Assembly (NCBI RefSeq): GCF_042675645.1
Contig: NZ_JBHTJH010000003.1
Span: forward strand, 62,001-126,000
Reading direction: 5' to 3'
Length of the DNA: 64,000 nucleotides
DNA from: Sungkyunkwania multivorans
GTDB lineage: Bacteria; Bacteroidota; Bacteroidia; Flavobacteriales; Flavobacteriaceae
Below the pieces are notes generated by a model. The model ran no database searches. It was not told the origin of the DNA and saw only the letters and a list, made by a program, of their open reading frames with translations. This document shows positions 42,880-50,039 of the stretch, piece after piece. Numbering within the stretch: position 1 is the stretch's first letter; every line of letters starts with the position of its first letter. The position numbers and the translations under genes are program-made.

Positions 42880-43563
42880 TTATAAAACAAACTTATAACC
42901 TACGCCTTTGACAGTCTTAAAATTATTGTCGCCGATCTTTTCACGCAGTTTTCTTATGTGTACGTCGATGGTTCTTCCCCCAACGATGACTTCATTTCCC
43001 CAAACCTTGTCAAGGATCTCCTCTCTTTTAAAGACTTTTCCCGGTTTCGAGGCCAATAGCGAAAGTAGTTCAAACTCTTTTCGGGGAAGAATCATTTCTA
43101 CGCCATCATTGACGATCTTATATTCCTCGCGATTGATGACCAAGTTGCCAACGGTCATTACCTGTGCTGCGGTATCCTCCTCTTTCAATCTTCTAAGTAA
43201 CGCCTTCACTTTGCTAACCAATACCTTTGGCTTTATAGGCTTTGTGATGTAATCGTCTGCTCCCGCATCAAATCCAGCCACCTGACTGTAGTCCTCACCA
43301 CGCGCTGTTAAGAATGTGATGATGGTATTTGATAGTTCGGGTACTTGGCGCATTTGCTCGCAGGCCTCAATACCGTCCATTTCGGGCATCATCACATCCA
43401 AAATAACTAAATGTGGATTTTCCTTCTTCGCCTTCGAGACCGCCTCTACACCGTTTGTAGCCGTCGACACCTGATAACCTTCTGTTGACAAATTGTAGCC
43501 AACGATCTCCAATATATCTGGCTCATCATCAACCAATAGGATCTTTATGTCCTTTTTCTTCAT
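42880..43563 (-). CDS. phoB: PhoB-like response regulator
   Basis: 227 residues of the OmpR/PhoB family. The receiver domain has DDEP, phosphoacceptor Asp in VILDVMMPEMDG, and Lys in DDYITKPIKPK. The C-terminal winged helix contains LPRKEFELLSLLASKPGKVF and VWGNEVIVGGRTIDVHIRKLREKIG. First gene of the two-component operon, divergent from the TonB receptor. The upstream region carries 11-bp-spaced TTAACAT-like heptamers. Confidence 0.88.
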   Translation of the reverse strand: MKKKDIKILLVDDEPDILEIVGYNLSTEGYQVSTATNGVEAVSKAKKENPHLVILDVMMPEMDGIEACEQMRQVPELSNTIITFLTARGEDYSQVAGFDAGADDYITKPIKPKVLVSKVKALLRRLKEEDTAAQVMTVGNLVINREEYKIVNDGVEMILPRKEFELLSLLASKPGKVFKREEILDKVWGNEVIVGGRTIDVHIRKLREKIGDNNFKTVKGVGYKFVL

Positions 43564-43586
43564 CGTTATTGCTGCGTTGTTTGCAT

Positions 43587-43594
43587 CAAAAGTA
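43587..43594 (-). promoter_or_regulatory. -7 box of the phoBR-like operon
   Basis: The minus strand reads TACTTTTG, an exact TAnnTTTG match, 24 bases before the start codon. Another heptamer pair, TTAACAT/TTAATGT at 43621-43638, lies about 26 bases upstream. Confidence 0.45.
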
Positions 43595-43672
43595 AAGATA
43601 ATATTAATTCTAAAGACCGCTTAACATTCTTTTAATGTGATAACGTTTAGCTAACACACATATCACAGATGT

Positions 43673-43701
43673 TTAACCTGAGTGTAACATCATCTTTACT
43701 C
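43673..43701 (+). promoter_or_regulatory. Putative Pho box of the TonB receptor operon
   Basis: Heptamers TTAACCT (43673), GTAACAT (43684) and a weak TTTACTC (43695) recur every 11 bases, with 4-base spacers. Eight bases later comes TTTCTTTG (43710-43717), one mismatch from the -7 consensus. The 7+4 geometry and distance to the -7 box are those of PhoB-activated promoters. PhoB binding is inference. Confidence 0.5.
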
Positions 43702-43739
43702 CTTACCGCTTTCTTTGCCCCAGAATTTAAAAACATCGC

Positions 43740-46544
43740 ATGAAAAGAATATTGGCTCTGATAGCCATCTTAGCAGTCGCTCATGTTTCGGCGCAGAATA
43801 CGGGATCGATCGTTGGTAATATAACTGACAAAGAAATGAACAACGACCCACTACCTTTTGCCAATGTACTGATCAAAGGAACCACGAAGGGCACTACCAC
43901 AGATTTTGATGGATTATATCGAATAGAAAATCTAGAACCTGGAAGCTATACCTTGGTCTTTAGTTTTGTCGGATATGAGACCGTTGAGATTTCCGATATT
44001 ATTGTCGAAGGAGATAAAGCGACCACCGTGGATACCGCTATGGGAGCTGGCAAAGCCGCACAGCTCGAAGAGGTGGTTGTTACAACCACTGTTAAAAGAG
44101 AATCGGAAGTTGCCTTGCAGTTAGAACAAAAGAAAGCGGCCGAAATTCAAACTAAGATAGGGGCGCAAGAGCTTTCGAGAAAAGGTGCGAGCGACGTTGC
44201 CACTGGCCTCACAAAAGCTTCGGGGATTTCGAGAGCTAGTGACAAATTATATGTTAGGGGTCTAGGTGATCGTTACAATAACGCCTATTTGAACGGACTT
44301 CCAATTCCTTCATTGAATCCAAAATTGAAATTGATCGATCTTGGCATCTTTCCAACGAAGATCGTTGAAAACCTGGGTATTTATAAGGCATACTCTGCAG
44401 AATTATATGGAGATTTCGCAGGTGCGAGTGTTGATATCGACACAAAGGACAATCCAGGTAGCGGATTTTTGGAAGTTGGTGTAAGTACAGGTGCTAACTC
44501 TAATGCGCTATCCAATGATTTCTTTTTACTGAACGGTGGTAAATATGATTTTTTTGGAATCGAGGACGGTTCTAGGAATGTCCCTGCTTTTGTGAATATT
44601 CCAAATTATAATTATGTAAGTACCGATATCGATTTCTATCCCTTCGACACTTCATTCAATCCCGAAAAACGTTTCAACGCGCCAGATGGTGGGGCAAACA
44701 TCATCGGTGGCAAAAGTTTCCAGATAAGTGAAACTCGAAGGTTGGATTTCTTAGTGAGTGCATCCTTTGGTCAAAATCACAACACTGCTCTTAACGGTAT
44801 CGAAGCAGCATACAACTCACAAGGTGAACCTATCGGCTTTGGCCGTTTTGAAAATGTTAGCAGATACCAATATAGCACTAACACCACCATCTTGGGGAGT
44901 ATCGGCTATCGATGGAACAACAATAACAAGATCGTGGCTACCACATTATTTGTAAATGATACCCAAGACGAACTAAGATCGTTTGTAGATGGTGTTGGAG
45001 GTGAAGATACCGATGTTAAGATCCGACTGCGTCGAGGTACTTTTGAGCAGAACAATCTCTTCACACAACAACTTACGGGAGAACATAAATTCAACGACAG
45101 AAAATATGTACTGAATTGGGGTGCCGCATACAACAAGGCCCTAGGGTACACGCCAGACAGAAGGCAACTCTTTTTTACCGAACTCCAGAATGGAAATCTT
45201 GTCTTCGGAAATCGGGTTAGTCCTGACCTAGCGAACAACCAACGCTTCTATCAGGTGTTGAACGAAGAGGATATATCCGGAAAGTTTAGCATGGACATCA
45301 ACTTTGATAAAGACGATACGGAAGCTTACCAGAGTAAGTTTACCATGGGTGTCGACGTAAGAGCTAAGAATAGAAACTTTGAAGCGGATCAGCTCAACTA
45401 CAATCTCAATGGTTTTATCAACGAAAATGTTGACTTCAATAATCCTGATGAATTTTTGAATGAAGGTAATTTCTTAAATGGTCTTTATGTAGTTCAGGAA
45501 AACTTGAATCCCACTAGGATCTACAAAGCAGATTTTAAAAACTTTGCAAGTTTCGCTGTCGTTCAAAAGAAATTGGGAGACAAGCTTACCTTGAATGCAG
45601 GTGCTAGACTTGAAAACTTTGAACAAAACGTCTTCTACAGACAGATAGAAGATCTTGAAACCAGTCCGTTTAGAAGTGAGACGATCAATGAGCTTTTTGT
45701 ATTACCGAGTATTAGCTTCAAATACGAGCTTAATGAAAATGCCAACCTTCGCTTCGCGGCCAGCAAGACGGTAACCCTTCCAAAATTCACGGAAGTGGCT
45801 CCATTCTTAGATGAGGATGTCACAGAAGCCACATTGGGGAACCCGATCGTCACCAATTCTGATAACTATAACCTAGATATAAAGTGGGAATATTTTCCTG
45901 AATCGACGGGAGAAGCATTTGCCGCCACCCTATTTGGTAAGTATATCGAAAATCCGATCGAAAAGGTCTATGTAGCCTCCGCTTCCAATCAAAATACCTT
46001 TATCAACTCAGAGAGCGCCAAAGTCTATGGTGTAGAGATAGAAGCCAAGAAGAATATCGGAAGCCTCTTGGGTGCAGCCGAAAATAATGTTTGGAGTGTT
46101 GGACTAAATGCGACACTTATGAAAACAGAAGTCGAGATAGACCCGAATACAGTGACCTTTAACGGTTCTAATATTGCACCGACCAACAACAACCGAAGAT
46201 TACAGGGAGCTTCTCCATTTATTATTAATGCAGATATAAGCTATAGCAAGGAAATGAAAAATCACAAGCTTTCTTCAACATTGGACTTCAACGTCTTTGG
46301 AGACCGCATTTATTCTGCAGGTGGCAATGGTGTTGGAGATATTTTTGAGAGAGGATACGGCACCCTCAATTTCAACTTCAAGGATGAGATCGGAAAACAT
46401 TGGGAATTGGGTCTGAGCGCCAAAAACCTTCTGGACCCTTCAATAGAAAGATTTCAAGACCAGGCGGATAGAGGTGAAGAATATATTACCTACGATTTTA
46501 ATATCGGTATCAATTTTAGCCTTGGGGTAACCTATAAATTTTAA
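43740..46544 (+). CDS. TonB-dependent outer-membrane receptor
   Basis: 934 residues. Signal peptide to about residue 19 (HVSAQ), then a carboxypeptidase-regulatory-like domain (about 23-110: GSIVGNITDKEMNNDPLPFANV), a plug domain (about 115-250, with LYVRGLGDRYNNAYLNGLPIP) and a 22-strand barrel ending in FSLGVTYKF. No siderophore or carbohydrate signature is evident. Its position next to phoBR, with a Pho-type box, a beta-helix lipoprotein just downstream and phosphate transport genes further on, suggests uptake of a phosphorus compound, perhaps a phosphoester. Confidence 0.9.
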   Translation: MKRILALIAILAVAHVSAQNTGSIVGNITDKEMNNDPLPFANVLIKGTTKGTTTDFDGLYRIENLEPGSYTLVFSFVGYETVEISDIIVEGDKATTVDTAMGAGKAAQLEEVVVTTTVKRESEVALQLEQKKAAEIQTKIGAQELSRKGASDVATGLTKASGISRASDKLYVRGLGDRYNNAYLNGLPIPSLNPKLKLIDLGIFPTKIVENLGIYKAYSAELYGDFAGASVDIDTKDNPGSGFLEVGVSTGANSNALSNDFFLLNGGKYDFFGIEDGSRNVPAFVNIPNYNYVSTDIDFYPFDTSFNPEKRFNAPDGGANIIGGKSFQISETRRLDFLVSASFGQNHNTALNGIEAAYNSQGEPIGFGRFENVSRYQYSTNTTILGSIGYRWNNNNKIVATTLFVNDTQDELRSFVDGVGGEDTDVKIRLRRGTFEQNNLFTQQLTGEHKFNDRKYVLNWGAAYNKALGYTPDRRQLFFTELQNGNLVFGNRVSPDLANNQRFYQVLNEEDISGKFSMDINFDKDDTEAYQSKFTMGVDVRAKNRNFEADQLNYNLNGFINENVDFNNPDEFLNEGNFLNGLYVVQENLNPTRIYKADFKNFASFAVVQKKLGDKLTLNAGARLENFEQNVFYRQIEDLETSPFRSETINELFVLPSISFKYELNENANLRFAASKTVTLPKFTEVAPFLDEDVTEATLGNPIVTNSDNYNLDIKWEYFPESTGEAFAATLFGKYIENPIEKVYVASASNQNTFINSESAKVYGVEIEAKKNIGSLLGAAENNVWSVGLNATLMKTEVEIDPNTVTFNGSNIAPTNNNRRLQGASPFIINADISYSKEMKNHKLSSTLDFNVFGDRIYSAGGNGVGDIFERGYGTLNFNFKDEIGKHWELGLSAKNLLDPSIERFQDQADRGEEYITYDFNIGINFSLGVTYKF

Positions 46545-46584
46545 CTGCAAACACAAAATAGCAACGAACATTTAATTTATCACA

Positions 46585-47898
46585 ATGACAACAATTAGCA
46601 AAAAAATCTTTGGAGTGACCGCAATTATGGCAATGGCCTTCCACTCGTGCACGATAAATGAAGATACTATTGGCGATGTGACCATCATCCAAGGCTCTGG
46701 AAACAATGGCGACAACTGTGTGATCTTAGAAGGACAAATCACTTCTGACCTAAACTTAACAGCAGACAACTGCTATCAGTTGCGAGGTGGTGTATCGGTC
46801 GTAGATGGCGTTACATTGACCATAGAAGCGGGGACGACCATCCAAGCCGGTTCGGACGGTGGCGTTTTCTCTTATTTAGCCATAGAACAAGGTGCCAAGA
46901 TCATGGCAGAAGGCACACAGTCACAACCTATCGTATTCACGTCGGATAAATCAACACCAAACCCAGGAGATTGGGGTGGATTGTTGATCGCTGGAAAGGC
47001 CCCGATAAATCGAGCCGCAGTTTCGGCAACTACCGAAGTTGCCAATTTAACCTATGGAGGTAATGATTCGAATGATGATTCTGGGATTCTGAGATATGTG
47101 CGCTTGGAATATACGGGTGGTAAGATCAACGATGATGCGGAATACAATGGTCTTTCGCTATATGGCGTTGGAAATGGCACCACCATCGAATACGTTGAGG
47201 CATATCTTGGCAACGATGACGGCATAGAGTTCTTTGGAGGAACAGTAGACTTAAAGTATGCCGTAGTAATTGGTGCAGGAGACGACTCTATCGATTGGAC
47301 CGACGGTTGGGTAGGACGCGGGCAATTCTGGATCGTACAGCAGACCGCGCTAGCTGGGGACAAGGGAATTGAAGCCGACAACCTAAACTCTACTCCAGAC
47401 GCAATTCCATTCTCATATCCGACAATTTCTAATATTACCCTTATCGGTGCCGAAGATGGTGATGGCACCAACAAGGGAATCGAATTTAGAGCGGGCACTA
47501 AAGTTGCTGCTTACAACATGATCATCAAAGGTTTTCCTGGGATAGGAATCGAGGTCGATGACGATCAAACATTGATCAACTTCAATGCTGGAGAAGTCGA
47601 GGTTCGTAACTCTATCATTGACAACGTAAACTCTTTTGACCTTGATCATGATGGAAACGCCGCTTTCGACCTTTCGGATTTTGCAACTTACAGTAATTAT
47701 ACATTAGACGGTTCCGGGGCTCCTTTCAACAGTGACGGTACTGCTGTACCAGATGATTTCCAGATTTCTGGATTTAGAGGCTCATACACAGCAAACGCCT
47801 TTGACCCGACTACTTTAGATGCTTGGTTCAGTTCGGCGACATTTGTCGGCGCCTTGCAAGAAGGAGACACCTGGACTTCAGGATGGGTGAGATTGTAG
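46585..47898 (+). CDS. Beta-helix surface lipoprotein, partner of the TonB receptor
   Basis: 437 residues with a lipobox FHSC at about residue 22. The rest is rich in short Gly/Asp/Asn turns (VDGVTLTIEAGTTIQAG, GDDGIEFFGGTVDLKYAV, GAGDDSIDWTDGW), typical of a right-handed parallel beta-helix. It begins 40 bases after the receptor, so the two are one operon. Related proteins are often misannotated as multidrug transporters; nothing here is membrane-embedded. Likely captures or processes the receptor's substrate at the surface. Family role unproven. Confidence 0.75.
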   Translation: MTTISKKIFGVTAIMAMAFHSCTINEDTIGDVTIIQGSGNNGDNCVILEGQITSDLNLTADNCYQLRGGVSVVDGVTLTIEAGTTIQAGSDGGVFSYLAIEQGAKIMAEGTQSQPIVFTSDKSTPNPGDWGGLLIAGKAPINRAAVSATTEVANLTYGGNDSNDDSGILRYVRLEYTGGKINDDAEYNGLSLYGVGNGTTIEYVEAYLGNDDGIEFFGGTVDLKYAVVIGAGDDSIDWTDGWVGRGQFWIVQQTALAGDKGIEADNLNSTPDAIPFSYPTISNITLIGAEDGDGTNKGIEFRAGTKVAAYNMIIKGFPGIGIEVDDDQTLINFNAGEVEVRNSIIDNVNSFDLDHDGNAAFDLSDFATYSNYTLDGSGAPFNSDGTAVPDDFQISGFRGSYTANAFDPTTLDAWFSSATFVGALQEGDTWTSGWVRL

Positions 47899-47924
47899 TT
47901 TAAACGAAGGACATTGAGTAAATA

Positions 47925-47955
47925 AAAAAGCCGCGCAAATTGCGCGGCTTTCTAT
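47925..47955. terminator. Bidirectional terminator
   Basis: The stem GCCGCGC/GCGCGGC with loop AAATT is flanked by As on the left and TTTCTATGTTCT on the right. It ends the receptor-lipoprotein operon (+) and the MORN-like gene (-). Confidence 0.8.
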
Positions 47956-47973
47956 GTTCTATTTTTCGATGCC

Positions 47974-48327
47974 TTAATTCTTAGCAACGGTACTTTTCTT
48001 CGACCACTCGCTCACGTTAGCAATAGTATAATCCTCATAAGTTACCTCCTTCAAGGTGTCTGCATTCCAAAAGAACCACTTTCCTACTTTTTTACCATTG
48101 TCATAATTCCCAATGGCAACCTTTTTGCCTTCAAGGTCATAACTCTTCCAAGTACCTTGTAGCTTTCCTTTGCTATTGTAGAAACCATGTTGTGCTATCT
48201 TACCATTATCGTGATAGTAGGTAGCTTCTGTTAATTCTCCTTTCTTCTCAAACTTGGGTTTTATCTCTTGAGCAAAAGCCATGGAAGAAACCAATAGCAA
48301 GGTGATTGTTAGAGCGAATATTTTCAT
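47974..48327 (-). CDS. Secreted MORN-repeat protein
   Basis: 117 residues with a signal peptide ending FAQ (about 20). Four short repeats of the form YYHDNGKIAQHGFYNSKGKL, YDLEGKKVAIGNYDNGKKVG resemble MORN_2 repeats seen in exported Bacteroidota proteins. Periplasmic or surface. No enzyme motif. Its upstream region holds four 11-bp-spaced heptamers next to a near-consensus -7 box (TATCTTCG, 48358-48365), linking it to the neighbouring phosphate genes. Confidence 0.8.
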   Translation of the reverse strand: MKIFALTITLLLVSSMAFAQEIKPKFEKKGELTEATYYHDNGKIAQHGFYNSKGKLQGTWKSYDLEGKKVAIGNYDNGKKVGKWFFWNADTLKEVTYEDYTIANVSEWSKKSTVAKN

Positions 48328-48373
48328 GGGATGTAAGATTTTATCAATTACCTATTACGAAGATAGTAATTAA

Positions 48374-48413
48374 TTTACATTGAAACAACTTTTTCGTAAC
48401 ATTGAATTAACAT
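48374..48413 (+). promoter_or_regulatory. Four-unit Pho-box-like array
   Basis: TTTACAT (48374), a degenerate ACAACTT (48385), GTAACAT (48396) and TTAACAT (48407) repeat at exactly 11 bases; three units carry ACAT followed by TGAA. The array lies 8 bases from the minus-strand -7 box of the MORN gene, the same distance as at the porin, but the heptamers read on the plus strand, so direction of action is ambiguous. Confidence 0.5.
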
Positions 48414-48559
48414 TGAAAAAATGACCCATAGAATTGACCTAAGCACAAAATAAGTTCAACATATTTCTCTTTACCCATTCTTCAATTCCTTTCACAAATT
48501 TTAATAAATACATAATGTTTTCATCACATAGGGGCCTTAGAAAATAACGAAATTTGCAC

Positions 48560-48668
48560 CGTCTAGAAAACGTTTGACAGACTGTATTTCATAGATCTAT
48601 TAGTTTTTGTCGACTTAGATTTTATTGAAATTCTCAGGCTACCTTGGCCAGGTAGCCTTTTTATTTTG
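48560..48668 (+). ncRNA. Candidate small RNA upstream of the porin
   Basis: GAAATTTG at 48549-48556 (near -7 consensus) followed by about 105 bases without a reading frame, ending in a strong intrinsic terminator: GGCTACCT/AGGTAGCC with loop TGGCC and TTTTTATTTT. No plus-strand gene precedes it and the porin has its own promoter downstream. It could be a small RNA, possibly phosphate-controlled, or a terminated leader. Confidence 0.4.
48637..48667 (+). terminator. Strong plus-strand terminator
   Basis: The perfect 8-bp stem GGCTACCT/AGGTAGCC is followed by TTTTTATTTT. It lies 93 bases before the porin start and is unrelated to the minus-strand MORN gene. Confidence 0.85.
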
Positions 48669-48702
48669 GTCATTTTATCTTTCACTCAATAATAATCTCA
48701 GA

Positions 48703-48720
48703 GAAACATTAAGTTAACAT
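48703..48720 (+). promoter_or_regulatory. Putative Pho box of the porin gene
   Basis: GAAACAT and TTAACAT are spaced by TAAG, an exact 11-base period, and end 8 bases before GTTCTTTG (48729-48736), the likely -7 box. Geometry matches that at the TonB receptor. Confidence 0.5.
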
Positions 48721-48760
48721 TATTATTAGTTCTTTGCAGCGACAAAAACTAGTAATCCTA

Positions 48761-49963
48761 ATGAAATTAAAATTTATTGTGACGGCAGTCCTTCTATTTA
48801 CCTTCTTAGAAGCTGTCTCTCAGAAAACCCCCGCACCTGAATTTGGTAAAGGCATCCTTAACCTAGTAGGAAAAGATAGCACTTGGAGCATGAAATTTGC
48901 TGCGAGAATGCAGTTCCTGTATAATTCTAACTGGGACGTCCAAAATGGAGATGTCATCAATCCTGAATTTGACTTCTTAGTAAGACGTGCACGTTTAAAG
49001 TTTGATGGTTTTGCCTATTCTACAAAACTCAAGTATAAGTTAGAGCTCGGACTTTCTAACAGAGACATTTCAGGAGCATCAGAGTTTACTGGTAATTCGG
49101 CGCGATATATCCTAGACGCGGTCGTTATGTGGAATTTCTATGAGAACTTCGAACTTTGGTTGGGACAGACCAAATTGCCGGGTAATGTGGAACGGGTTAT
49201 CTCTTCAGGAAATTTGCAATTGGTAGATCGTTCACTTGTCAATAGCCGTTTCAACATTGATCGTGATATGGGCATTCAACTCCGACATCACTTTAACCTA
49301 ACAGACAAGTTTCTAGTTCGCGAAAAGTTAGCATTCTCGCAGGGGGAAGGTAGAAATGTTACCTCAGGGAATCTTGGTGGCCATCAATACACTGCGCGTT
49401 TAGAATTGTTACCCTTCGGCACCTTTAAAAGTAAAGGGGAGTATAGTGGCAGTGATCTAAAGCGCGAAGCAAAACCAAAATTGATGCTCGCCGCGACCTA
49501 TGACTTCAACCAAAACGCTGTAAAGAATCGAAGCAATCTAGGTTCTTACATGGTGAATGACGTAGGATTTTACGAGACCGATATCTCCACACTATTTGTG
49601 GATGCCGTTTTCAAGTATAAAGGGTTTTCTTTCATGGGCGAATACGCTGCCCGTGAAGCAGATGATCCCATCGCCAAAAATAGCGACGGAACTCCAACCG
49701 GTGATGTGGTGCAGGTCGGTAATGGCATCAACTTGCAGGCGGGCTACCTATTGAAGAGTAACTGGGAAGTTGCGGGTCGCTATACCAATATTAGCCTTGA
49801 TAGAAATATTACAGGTAGAGATATAGAGAATCAGTACACTCTTGGTATTTCAAGATTTATTGTAGGGCACAAACTCAAGGTGCAAAGTGACCTTAGCTAC
49901 TTATCGCTTGCCGATAACAATGGCCAGTTAATGTACAGACTTCAATTTGATATACATTTCTAA
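48761..49963 (+). CDS. OprP/OprO-type phosphate-selective porin
   Basis: About 400 residues from the ATG at 48761; the in-frame TTG at 48734 is part of the promoter and is rejected. A signal peptide ends near AVSQ. The barrel has the OprP/O features FDFLVRRARLKFDGFAY, FELWLGQTKLPGNVERVISS and RFNIDRDMGIQLRHHF, and finishes with MYRLQFDIHF. It lets phosphate or polyphosphate cross the outer membrane, and it directly precedes a PiT transporter. A phosphate-starvation role fits its Pho-type box. Confidence 0.93.
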   Translation: MKLKFIVTAVLLFTFLEAVSQKTPAPEFGKGILNLVGKDSTWSMKFAARMQFLYNSNWDVQNGDVINPEFDFLVRRARLKFDGFAYSTKLKYKLELGLSNRDISGASEFTGNSARYILDAVVMWNFYENFELWLGQTKLPGNVERVISSGNLQLVDRSLVNSRFNIDRDMGIQLRHHFNLTDKFLVREKLAFSQGEGRNVTSGNLGGHQYTARLELLPFGTFKSKGEYSGSDLKREAKPKLMLAATYDFNQNAVKNRSNLGSYMVNDVGFYETDISTLFVDAVFKYKGFSFMGEYAAREADDPIAKNSDGTPTGDVVQVGNGINLQAGYLLKSNWEVAGRYTNISLDRNITGRDIENQYTLGISRFIVGHKLKVQSDLSYLSLADNNGQLMYRLQFDIHF

Positions 49964-49993
49964 AACATCAAATAATGTTTTGGTAACGTTACC
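49962..49993 (+). promoter_or_regulatory. Weak heptamer array and palindrome before the PiT gene
   Basis: AAAACAT (49962), TAATGTT (49973) and TAACGTT (49984) occur every 11 bases, partly matching the other heptamers, and the last unit lies in a perfect 12-base palindrome GGTAACGTTACC (49982-49993). A near -7 box GATATTTG is at 50009-50016. Could be a Pho box, or a separate dyad-symmetric operator. Confidence 0.35.
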
Positions 49994-50039
49994 TTGGCTT
50001 TCAATTTAGATATTTGCACGCTATTTTATTTTTTGGATT

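Larger units (their letters stand above)
48328..48760. other. Intergenic region between the MORN gene and the porin
   Basis: 433 bases without a protein gene. From left to right: the -7 box of the MORN gene (48358-48365, minus), an array of Pho-type heptamers (48374-48413), an AT-rich tract with weak -7-like TAGAATTG at 48429, a small-RNA candidate ending in a strong terminator, the porin's heptamer pair (48703-48720), and its -7 box (48729-48736). Confidence 0.6.

Noticed and set aside
46585..47898. Multidrug transporter (a common automatic label for this family)
   Set aside because: No membrane helices are visible; the protein is a lipidated beta-helix.
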